Below are positions 11,101-18,073 of a DNA stretch of 18,073 nt, in pieces. The stretch spans positions 1 to 18,073 of the forward strand of contig JAAAUF010000827.1 of NCBI GenBank assembly GCA_015499985.1. The letters are read 5' to 3'. Position 1 is the stretch's first letter, and the number at the start of each line of letters is the position of its first letter. The notes under the pieces were generated by a model that was not told the DNA's origin, did no database searches, and saw only the letters and a list, made by a program, of their open reading frames with translations. Both the position numbers and the translations under genes were made by a program. The DNA comes from Haplosporangium gracile (taxonomy: Eukaryota > Mortierellomycota > Mortierellomycetes > Mortierellales > Mortierellaceae).

Positions 11101-12275
11101 CACGCGGTCAGGCGAGCTGGCCAGGTTTCGAGACTGCTGCTGCTGAGTTCTTTCCATGTCCGCGATCCTGAATCTTCCTATGCGGATGAGCAGGAGGAGA
11201 AGATGAGGTTCAGGAGGGAGAGAGAGAGGGAGTTGCAAGAACTGTTTACTGGAACTGCAGGATTACGAGAAGAAGGCGTAAAAGGTATAGAGAAAGAATG
11301 GTTAGGGGGAAGGGAGGAGGGAGGAATGTAGAATGAGTAGTAGAATTGATGACAGAGAGACTTGAGAAAAGAGGCTTGGCCACGTTGACACGTCGGCATG
11401 CTGACAAGGCATGTCAAAGTTGGCTTTTTTTTTTTTTTTGGGATTTTGGGTGTGCGAGTATATGCCCCCATTTGTTTTTCTTTTTATTGTTTTCACTGTT
11501 TGTTTCTTGTGCGTGTGAGTTGTTTTGGATGCGGATGTGAACAGGGGTGGGCGTGGCATAAAACATTCATGAATGCCACGCTCATCTCCACTTTTTTTTT
11601 GTATCTCGCTTCTTATTTCGCTTCCATTCCTCACAGCAAACCGCAGTCTAGGAACGTAGGAGGTACACAATTGGATATCTTTCGACTAGACTACAGCCTT
11701 CGGTCTCGATTCCATAAACAACAATAGCTACTACTTCTACTACTACTACTACTACTGCTACTACTACTAATACTACTACTACTACTACAATAACAACAAC
11801 AACAAAACGAAGATATGGACGGTTAAAAGGGTGTGTTGCCCGCTACGATAGGCTGGTTGAACTCTTTATCCCCCTCCTGTTCAAAGTTTGAACAAAAAGA
11901 TTAGAAAAAAAACTTTTTCTAAAAGACAAAAGGGCGAATCACTTTTCGTTCAAATACAGAGATATCGGTAAAATACAAAAAAAAAAAAAAGTTTTTTTTC
12001 TTTCTGTAACTGATAATTGACGATTGGATGGTAGAGGGTGTCCGACATGGTGTCATTCGTTCATTGTCGTTCTTGTGAAACTACGCTAACATCATAGCGA
12101 CCAACGGGAGAGCGAGGATGGCGCCGAGTCAGGGTAACGCTTCCCTTTTTTTTTTTTCTTCTCCTTCCTCTTCTTCTTTCACACTTTGTTCCTCCCGCCT
12201 GGTTCGTTAGGTGCCCCGCCAAAATGGATCTTCAGGCACATGGACAAAATATCTAGCCCCACAGTGAGGAAATAG
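7223..12275 (+). CDS. FAD-dependent monooxygenase B, enlarged by low-complexity insertions; 3' end uncertain
   Basis: The exons are 7223..7659, 8585..9203, 9447..9732, 10245..10255, 10777..11284 and 12211..12275, about 641 residues. Motifs: VGAGLGG (7-13) with ILER (31-34), GADGAYSTIR (268-277), MGDACHK (445-451) followed by P-Y-T-G-Q-P, where most relatives have G-Q-G. LYEAERR in the fifth exon matches the family C-terminal helix. Low-complexity insertions sit in loops: Gly/Ser/Asp at about 90-142, a Pro/Gly/charged block before the DG strand, a His-rich loop, and a Ser-rich block before LYEAERR. The substrate is unknown. If the fifth exon is read through, it stops at 11329-11331 with a purine-coded tail. 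I prefer splicing at GTATAG (11285) because the exon at 12211 then reads A-P-P-K-W-I-F-R, matching P-A-W-L-x-R in both neighbours. The first five exons are well supported, the last is tentative. Confidence 0.8.
8116..8170 (+). repeat. (GA)27 dinucleotide repeat
   Basis: About 55 bases of uninterrupted GA lie inside a longer homopurine stretch (about 8012-8180) in the first intron of monooxygenase B. It is a probable length-variable microsatellite. Confidence 0.95.
8340..8362 (+). repeat. Poly(A) run of 23
   Basis: An uninterrupted run of A lies within the first intron of monooxygenase B. There is no target-site duplication or retroposed body that would make it a retroelement tail. Confidence 0.9.
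10245..10255 (+). other. 11-base micro-exon of monooxygenase B (A-C-H-K of the GD motif)
   Basis: The sequence is identical to the gene 2 micro-exon, with the shared 20-base string atagcatgccacaaggtaat spanning both splice sites. It is flanked by introns of 512 and 521 bases. It joins GGT-GAT-G| to |GCG-CTC-CCG, giving G-D-A-C-H-K-A-L-P in frame. Confidence 0.85.
11727..11806 (+). repeat. Imperfect (CTA)n followed by (CAA)n triplet repeats
   Basis: A run of CTA/ACT triplets with a few interruptions passes into AAC triplets. It lies in the putative last intron (or 3' flank) of monooxygenase B and is not read as a polypeptide. Confidence 0.85.
12098..12133 (+). other. Possible 36-base in-frame cassette exon of monooxygenase B
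   Basis: This stretch lies between an acceptor-like GCTAACATCATAG and a donor GTAACG. Being 36 bases it could be included or skipped without breaking the frame from 11284 to 12211; included, it adds 12 residues ending M-A-P-S-Q. The branch-like CTAAC is only about 8 bases from the AG, which weakens it. Confidence 0.3.
12211..12275 (+). other. Candidate terminal exon of monooxygenase B with P-K-W motif
   Basis: A strong pyrimidine tract (about 12141-12196) ends in GTTCGTTAG just before this stretch. In the phase set by the donor at 11285 it reads G-A-P-P-K-W-I-F-R-H-M-D-K-I and stops at 12273-12275. The paralogues end their folds with F-P-A-W-L-Q-R and T-P-A-W-L-L-R. An AATAAA follows at 12279. 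Confidence 0.5.
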
Positions 12276-12278
12276 TGA

Positions 12279-12284
12279 AATAAA
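12279..12284 (+). terminator. Polyadenylation signal AATAAA after candidate gene 3 end
   Basis: AATAAA lies four bases after the proposed stop at 12273-12275. No exact AATAAA was found between 11332 and this point, which supports the gene running to here, although the 3' untranslated region would be very short. Confidence 0.4.
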
Positions 12285-13635
12285 AGGGAGAAACGGGGAT
12301 CGAATTACCCAGATGCTAGATGGTTCTTTTCCCCTTCCTTTCCTCCCTTTCCGCTTGCTGGTTACTGCTGCTGCTTTTATTATTGCGAGTGGTTTGTTGT
12401 TCCAGGATTCCAAATGTACTACTACACTATACTTTTGGACTATATAAGATGAAGTAGGAGGAGAGGGCGGGCGTTTCGTCATGATGTCTTGGCCTTGAAT
12501 GGTGGCGTTACAATTGGTCCCCGTAAACTGAATCTGTAAGAATTGAAACTGAAAAGACCACTGAAGACTGAAGTGAGTCTTCAATACGTAATATATAGTG
12601 ATAGAGACATTGGAGACAGGCGGGTTCAGCAACTTGACAAGCACAAGTTGATGGCAGAGTACAGCCTGATAGTTATAGCTAGAGCATGTGTAAGCATAGG
12701 ATACAGGTACGGGATGAATATGTTGAGCGAGAGAGAGAGAGAAAAGCAGAGTCTGGGGTGAAATTGAAAGCCAACTCGAGAACAAAAACGGAACAAGAAG
12801 CTGGAGACCCACTCACTCAGAGATAACACTTGCAAAGTGGCAGAAAGAGTGAACTGCTTGCAGTGGTTAGGGAAATAAGAAGGGGTGGAAAAAGCCGTTT
12901 ATGAAAAGTTGGTTTTTTTAGAACCCTCTCATAGAGAACTCAAGGGACTCTACTATAGCATCCATTTCAGAGTGCCTGGAATGCCTCCCTTTAGTCGCCT
13001 TTTTGTCTGTTGTTTTCTTTTATTTTTTTCCAATGGTTTATCTGAGTTTGCAATGGATGGTAAACAAAAGAAGAAAAAAGTGGAAAACGGGTGATGGGTA
13101 AAATAGGGTATTCCAGCGCAAAAAGAAAGAAATAAAGGAGTACATGCATGCCCACCCGTCAATGGGTTGGATGTTGTCCGTCAATCGTCATTGTGCTCAG
13201 TTGTTGAAAGAAGCACTTTGTCCTTTTTGTAATCCTTGTAACCTAGTTGAGGGGTTGGATTGGATGGTTTTTGTTTTTTTTCTTTGCGCCCTTCATTCAT
13301 GTCTCTTGATATTATTTTTTTTTTCAGGGAAAATCTGCAAGAAGGAATAGCAATAGCAGGTATGGCCGAGCAGTACTCTAAGTAGTTGCAAGCAAACACA
13401 TGAGCGCAAAAAAAAAATCAGCCAACCATGAACTGCCCCTGCCTGCCTGTTTTTTCTCTGTTCGGTCCTACTTGTCCCTGGACATTTATGACATCCGAAA
13501 AAAGAGTTATATGAGTACCTTCCCCCATGTGTCAATGCCGGGTCTTGTTGTTTAGTATGTGTTACCATCTGGCGTTTATTTTTTTTGCTCGTCTCGTCGC
13601 CGTGAAGTGACAAAAAGGACGCCACTCAGCCAGTC

Positions 13636-13703
13636 TTTCCTGTCTGTCCCTGTCTGTTCCTGTCCCTGTCCTGTCCCTTTGTCCTTTGTCCCTGTCGGCC
13701 TGT
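13636..13703 (+). repeat. Irregular CCTGT/TGTCC repeat
   Basis: The stretch is built from many copies of CCTGT, TGTCC and related short units with variable spacing. It is simple low-complexity DNA in the spacer. Confidence 0.7.
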
Positions 13704-13870
13704 CAATCAAATCGGCCAAGAGGTTTTTAATCCATTTCTAGTAGTACCAACAGACACAACAAACAAACAATGATGGCAGTGACAACAATGACCATGACAA
13801 AGAGAGTATGTGTTGGGAGCTGGACAACGTGGAACCCGATCGAAGGAAGAATGGCCAAGCATCGAGAGGA

Positions 13871-13883
13871 GGGGGGGGGGGGG
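13871..13883 (+). repeat. Poly(G) run of 13
   Basis: Thirteen consecutive G follow a GAGGA stretch. It is an obvious length-error and slippage site and could form stacked-G structures. Confidence 0.9.
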
Positions 13884-14132
13884 TTCTTTTTGAGTGGGGT
13901 AAAAATGGAATATCGGATGAATGGTGAGTATGTGAATATATGGGTAGTAGCAGTGCAAATGGAAGGAATAACAGCCGCCGACCGTTGGACATGCTGCCTA
14001 TTTTCAGTTCATTTATTCACTTTTTTAATATAAAAATTCATTATTGAATAAAAGTTGTATGTATGTGAGTCCGGAGAAAAATAGCTCTAGGGGTCAGGTC
14101 AGTCATTCAGAGAAGGGTAGGAAGAGGAGAGA

Positions 14133-14156
14133 CCTGCAGTGCAGGCAACGTATAAA
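14133..14156 (+). promoter_or_regulatory. Inverted repeat followed by TATA box upstream of monooxygenase C
   Basis: CCTGCAGTGCAGG (14133-14145) is a perfect 6-base-arm inverted repeat around one base. Five bases later TATAAA begins (14151-14156), and the CT-rich leader starts about 25 bases further on. Spacing fits a TATA core promoter with a possible dimeric-factor site beside it, giving a leader of about 450 bases unless an intron lies in it. Confidence 0.4.
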
Positions 14157-14640
14157 GAGCAGCTTGAGTTGAGAGAGATCTTTTTTTCTCAACCTTTTCT
14201 TTCTTGATCATTCTCTCTTTCTTTTTCATCACCTTCACTCCAGCATTACCCTTTCAGTCTTTTCCTTTGCATTCATCGTTTTGTAGTTTCCTCCTTTCCC
14301 TCTTTTCCATTTCATTTCACGACATTTCATTCTTTTTTTTTCCCTAGGACGATTCCTTTTTTGTTTTTCTGATCTACTTGTCAATTATTTGCATTTTTCT
14401 TTAATTGAACGTGTTACACCCTTTTCCCTCTCTCTCTCTCTCTCTCTTTCACTCACTCTTTCATTCACATATCCGATACGATTCGATCCATCCACACGCA
14501 TTTACATACACATACACATCACATACCGCCCATAATTTTCTTTTGCACTCTCTCTCTTTCACACATACGAACACTCCATCGACACACCCCTTCTCCTTCC
14601 CTCCTTCACCACCAACACACATATTTACACATAAAAAAAG

Positions 14641-16033
14641 ATGGCTCCGCCAGAAGGAATGCGCATTATCATTGTCGGAGGAGGCCTGGCCGGGTTGATG
14701 ATGGGCATCATGCTCGACCACGCAGGCATCGACTACCACATCCTCGAACAGGCCTCAAGACTCCGTCCCCTCGGCACATCCATCTCTCTCCACCCCGTCA
14801 TCCGCGACCTCATGGAACAGTTAGGACTTCTTGAAGAGATGGAGGTCCTGTCGAAACCTATGCGAGGTATCACTGTTCTTTCCGCCAAGGGTCGTCGCAT
14901 GGGTCGAATCGACACTCGCACCAACAAGCGCAGGTACTTTACGAAGATGACTATTTTCTCTTTTTCTCGGATGAGAACAAGGTTATTATAACCCTTGTAG
15001 TTTGCCTCTCCTTGCTGTGTCTCTTGCTACTGTTTGTATTCGTTTGCATGTATATTCTTGTTTCTTGTTTCTTGTTTGTTTTGTTTGTGATACTCATATG
15101 TTCATCTGTCCCTTTCTATTTTCTCTCTGTCTCTATTACCATATTTGAACCCTTGCAGACATGGTCATCAAGCGATGGTTATGAGCAGGTAAAAATAATT
15201 GATTTGCATCTCATGTATTACAGTACTTCTGCCCTCTCTCTCTCTCACGCTCTCTCTTTTTCTCTTCTGCCCCTCGGTTTGAAAGAGGAAACCAAGAGAG
15301 AAAAAAAAAGAGAAAAAGACATGTCAGCTCAAATGCGACCATGGTAATTAACGTTTTTTTTTATCTTGTTTATTCGTTTCTCTCTCATTCCAACTTTGTG
15401 CTCCCTTCCCTTCCTCCCATTGTGAAACTGGACCCCTTCTTTTTCTCTTTCTCTATTGTTCTCTTTTTTCCCTCCCTTTTTTCTCTTTACCTTTCTACAA
15501 ACTACTACATGACGTCCAAAAAAGACCGGATTTGCACGAGTTCCTACGATCAAAGATCTCGCCCGAGAGGCTAACGACGGGCAAGAGGGTAATCGACATT
15601 ACCGAGACCCAGTCGGAGGTGACGGTGACCTGTATGGATGAGACGACGTATGTCGGTCATCTGGTCATTGGTGCCGATGGAGCCTATAGTGCTGTCCGCC
15701 AGATCATGTATAAAAAGCTCCAGGAGCGAGGCCTCTTGCCTGAGGTCGACAAGAAGCCCCTGCATTTCGACAAGCAGTGCGTCGTCGGTAAGTCCCGAAA
15801 TGGGATCTTTTCATTGTTGTATTTTATTTTGCTTACTATGGAAAGGAGGGGAAATGTAAAGAGAGAGAGAGGGAGAGAGAGAAAAAAAAAAAGAGAGCAC
15901 GCGGCACACACAGACAGCAAGAGGTAAGGAGGAGATTGAACCGAAAGGACGGGCTGGGGAGTGCGATGAGATCATCAGCTGAAGCAGAGAGAACATCCAA
16001 CCAACTATGCCAATGAAAAATGTTTGTTGGGAG

Positions 16034-16065
<32 letters not shown>

Positions 16066-17960
16066 AGTAAAAAAGGAGATCAATTATCGATCGATCTGAT
16101 GTCCCAATAAGGAATCGCCTGGAAGTAAGAGGAAGTCGAATGACTTTTCCTTTGGAAGTGAATCGAAGACGAATCGATGTTGAAGCGACACTTCATGCCA
16201 CTTCGTTGGGTGGGGTGTCAATCGTCAATCCACTTGCTCTTATCCATGCGGATCGGCTCTAACTCGCTCACTTTATTATTTGTATTATTACCGATTCAAT
16301 TGAACAAAAATGGAAAATGGGCGTAGACCCACTTTATCATGATTGCACTTGTTTTATGGGAAGAGAGCAGGCAGACATAATCCATCATGCCACGCATTCA
16401 TGTTCGAACCCATGTAATACTCCATTTCTTATAACTAAACCCCTTCAATTGCTTTTTTTTTTTTCCTCCTTGTTCGTTCATTCCTGAATAGGCATGACCG
16501 CCCCGCTTGACCCGGCAAGGTACCCTGTCCTCTTGGATGAACAGTGCGAGGTCAAGGTTCTCCTTGGCAAAGACCAACATACCTCTGTAAGTACACTTCT
16601 TTAACAATGCACTCATGCATTTAAGATGAAAAGGAACTCTCTTTCGGGTGACCTTATTTCTTTCATGGTTCAAACCTCCACTCTCCCTCTTCATCGTGCA
16701 TATCAGTGACTAAACGCCTAACTTTGCCTTTATTTGTCCTCCCTTCCGAATAATACCACACAAATTAGATGTGGTTCCTTCCTCTGCAGGGCAACAGAAT
16801 CGCGTGGTGCGTAGGTGGTCCAGACCCACATCAGCTGTTGCAGAGCACAGACGACAGCGCCTCCCAAACCAGCCAGGGCAGCGGCAGTCACAACAGTGGC
16901 AGTCGAGGCAGTCATCACAGCAGTACCGGCCATGGTCGAGACTGGTATCCCGAGACGATTGTCGAGATCTGTGAGGATGTCCGCAATTTCAAGTGTCCCT
17001 ATGGCGGGTCAGTCATGGACCTGATTGAAGCCACGCCCAAGGGGCTGGTGTCCAAAGTCCTGTTGGAGGAGAAGATGTATCGGACCTGGTACCATGGTCG
17101 CATCGTCCTCGTCGGAGATTCTTGTCACAAGGTAAATACCTCTTTTGTCTTTTTTCTTCTTATTTTCGTGTTTTTTGTTTGTTTGTTGTTGGGGAGAAGA
17201 ATGTCATGGTGCATATCCAGTGTTCATAAACAATCATGCAAGGTTACTCAACTCCCTTTTTTTCGTCTTTTTTTTATGTTTATTTGTTTATTTCACATAA
17301 AAAAAACAGATCGTCCCATTCTTCGGTCAGGGAGCATCGCAAGCCATCCTCGATTGCGCATGTCTCACGAACCTTTTCTTCGAATTGCGTTCAACCGATA
17401 CCGAATCCTTCCTCCCGCTCTTCCAAGAATACGTCGACATCCGAATGGAGACCTCCAAGGTTGCCTCAGACTCTTCACGCGAGTTTGCAGATCTGATCTA
17501 CGACCAAGGGTTCAAGGCCGATATTGCTCGCAAGATCGTTCTGCGGTATACTCCCGCTTGGTTGCTGAGAATGATTACAGGAACGATTCATACGGATAGA
17601 CCGTTTTTAAAGTTCTTGCGTCCTCCGATGAGGAAGATCTACCCAACCCAATCACAACAACAACAACAACAACAACAGCAGCAGAAGCAGCACTTGAAGC
17701 AGTTGAAGCAACAACAGTCGATGCAGTCACTCCAGTTGCCGTCGTTGCAGCGATTGAAGCTCCAGCCGTCGATGCTGTCGTTGCAGGAGTTGAAACAGCA
17801 GCAGTCGATGCAGTCGTTGCACGAGGGGAAGCAACAGCGGCAGATGTCGATGTTGTCGTTGGAGGAGTGGAAGCAGTATCAGCAGCAGCAGCAGTCGATG
17901 CAGCAGCTAAGGCAACAGTTGTCCATGCCGCAATTTGATTGTCATCGACATCCTAGATGA
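14641..17960 (+). CDS. FAD-dependent monooxygenase C with Gln-rich repeat tail
   Basis: The exons are 14641..14933, 15159..15188, 15525..15787, 16492..16586, 16769..17131 and 17310..17960, 564 residues. Motifs: VGGGLAG (12-18) with ILE (34-36), GADGAYSAVR (157-166), VGDSCHK (342-348) then P-F-F-G-Q-G (351-356). R-H-G-H-Q-A-M-V-M-S-R-P-D-L-H matches R-Y-D-Y-D-T-L-A-I-S-R-P-E-L-Y of gene 3, which fixes the 30-base second exon. A Ser/Gly/His-rich loop of about 35 residues lies before the W-Y-P-E-T segment, and R-Y-T-P-A-W-L-L-R closes the fold. The tail from residue 464 has ten Gln, then degenerate 12-residue repeats with a Ser-Met-x-Ser-Leu core. It is a member of the NAD(P)H-dependent hydroxylase family of genes 2 and 3; substrate unknown. 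No signal peptide is evident. The start codon follows an A-rich context with no in-frame alternative upstream. Confidence 0.9.
15159..15188 (+). other. 30-base exon of monooxygenase C
   Basis: The exon runs from CTTGCAG to GTAAAA and encodes H-G-H-Q-A-M-V-M-S flanked by split Arg codons at both ends (phase 2 in and out). Homology to gene 3 residues 146-156 supports it. The next acceptor reads CCAAAAAAG, an unusual AAG. Confidence 0.8.
16038..16064 (+). repeat. (GA)n dinucleotide repeat
   Basis: About 27 bases of GA lie in the 704-base third intron of monooxygenase C. A shorter GA-rich stretch sits near 15859-15898 in the same intron. Confidence 0.9.
17654..17690 (+). repeat. (CAA)n/(CAG)n triplet tract coding for polyGln
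   Basis: The tract lies in frame in the last exon of monooxygenase C and codes ten Gln before the Lys at residue 474. Length changes would add or remove Gln without breaking the frame. Confidence 0.9.
17706..17930 (+). repeat. Degenerate 36-base repeat coding a 12-residue Gln/Ser/Met/Leu unit
   Basis: Units beginning at Lys498, Lys510 and Lys522 have the pattern K-x-Q-x-S-M-x-S-L-x-x-x, with a partial unit at Lys481 and a weaker one after Lys536. Third codon positions are strongly G-rich in this frame, which supports it as the coding frame. Function unknown; a coiled or self-associating tail is possible. Confidence 0.75.
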
Positions 17961-18073
17961 AAACCATACGCTTCGTCCTTGGCGATGGATGATAATGAGT
18001 TTTTGTTATGTCTTCTTTCTTTAGTCATGATAATGTTTATTTTCTCGTCATTTTGTCTCTCTCCATTTTCGAA
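17961..18073 (+). other. 3' flank of monooxygenase C
   Basis: This is the last 113 bases of the window. No exact AATAAA was found, and the sequence turns T-rich. The 3' end signal either is non-canonical or lies beyond the window. Confidence 0.4.

Larger units (their letters stand above)
12285..14640. other. Gene-poor spacer and upstream region of monooxygenase C
   Basis: No gene is supported on either strand. The + strand has purine-rich parts with a short GA repeat near 12727-12743, a TATATAAG at 12441-12448, T-rich parts, a CCTGT-rich stretch (about 13636-13703), a 13-base G run, an isolated AATAAA at 14047-14052, and a long CT-rich leader from about 14180 to 14620 before the ATG at 14641. 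Short open frames here are composition-driven. Confidence 0.5.

Noticed and set aside
12207..12812. 201-codon minus-strand open frame
   Set aside because: It has no recognisable domain, is Ser/Phe/Leu-rich from purine-rich complementary sequence, and overlaps the candidate terminal exon of gene 3 on the other strand.
16403..16413. GTTCGAACCC resembling a tRNA T-arm
   Set aside because: No acceptor stem, D-arm or anticodon arm could be placed around it.
17600..17938. Second open frame (Ala/Val/Asp/Glu-rich, about 112 codons) overlapping the repeat tail of gene 4
   Set aside because: It arises from reading CAG/CAA-rich repeats one frame over. The main frame has strongly G-ending codons and continues directly from the conserved fold, while this one begins after a stop and has no ATG.

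Overview
The window looks like nuclear DNA of an early-diverging filamentous fungus, most likely a Mortierellomycotina (Mortierella-type) species. This is inferred, not proven. The genes carry several GT-AG introns each (107 to 925 bases). Long CT-rich leaders precede the start codons, and AATAAA signals follow three of the four stops. The coding parts carry runs of Gln, Asn, Thr and His. Three of the four proteins belong to a FAD-monooxygenase family that I recall as strongly expanded in Mortierella relatives. No rRNA, tRNA, transposon or CRISPR array was seen.

Layout, all genes on the + strand: (1) bases 461-3215, a two-exon gene for an 849-residue, mostly disordered Ser/Pro/Thr-rich protein with SH3-ligand-like Pro stretches and a PPxY motif, function unknown; (2) bases 4579-6875, FAD monooxygenase A, six exons, 540 residues; (3) bases 7223 to about 12275, FAD monooxygenase B, six exons in my preferred model, about 641 residues, swollen by low-complexity insertions and large introns, with an uncertain 3' end; (4) bases 14641-17960, FAD monooxygenase C, six exons, 564 residues, ending in a polyGln tract and a Gln-rich 12-residue tandem repeat. 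About 2.4 kb between genes 3 and 4 holds no gene I can support.

Genes 2-4 form a head-to-tail array of diverged paralogues. Each keeps the three flavoprotein motifs of group A (PHBH-like) hydroxylases: the N-terminal dinucleotide-binding glycine motif, the central DG motif and the C-terminal GD motif. Their substrates cannot be read from the sequence. No polyketide synthase, peptide synthetase or transporter lies in the window, so a metabolite cluster is not shown. They may simply be a local gene-family expansion.

The most striking structure is an 11-base micro-exon (6190-6200 and 10245-10255). It is identical in genes 2 and 3, encodes the A-C-H-K of the GD motif, and must be included to keep the reading frame. 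Gene 4 codes the same residues with no intron before them. In gene 2 the GD region is cut by three introns within 13 codons. Other points for a second look are a likely missed terminal exon of gene 3 carrying a P-K-W motif matching the paralogues, a tandem TAGCAG acceptor in gene 1, and large purine/pyrimidine strand asymmetries outside the exons.
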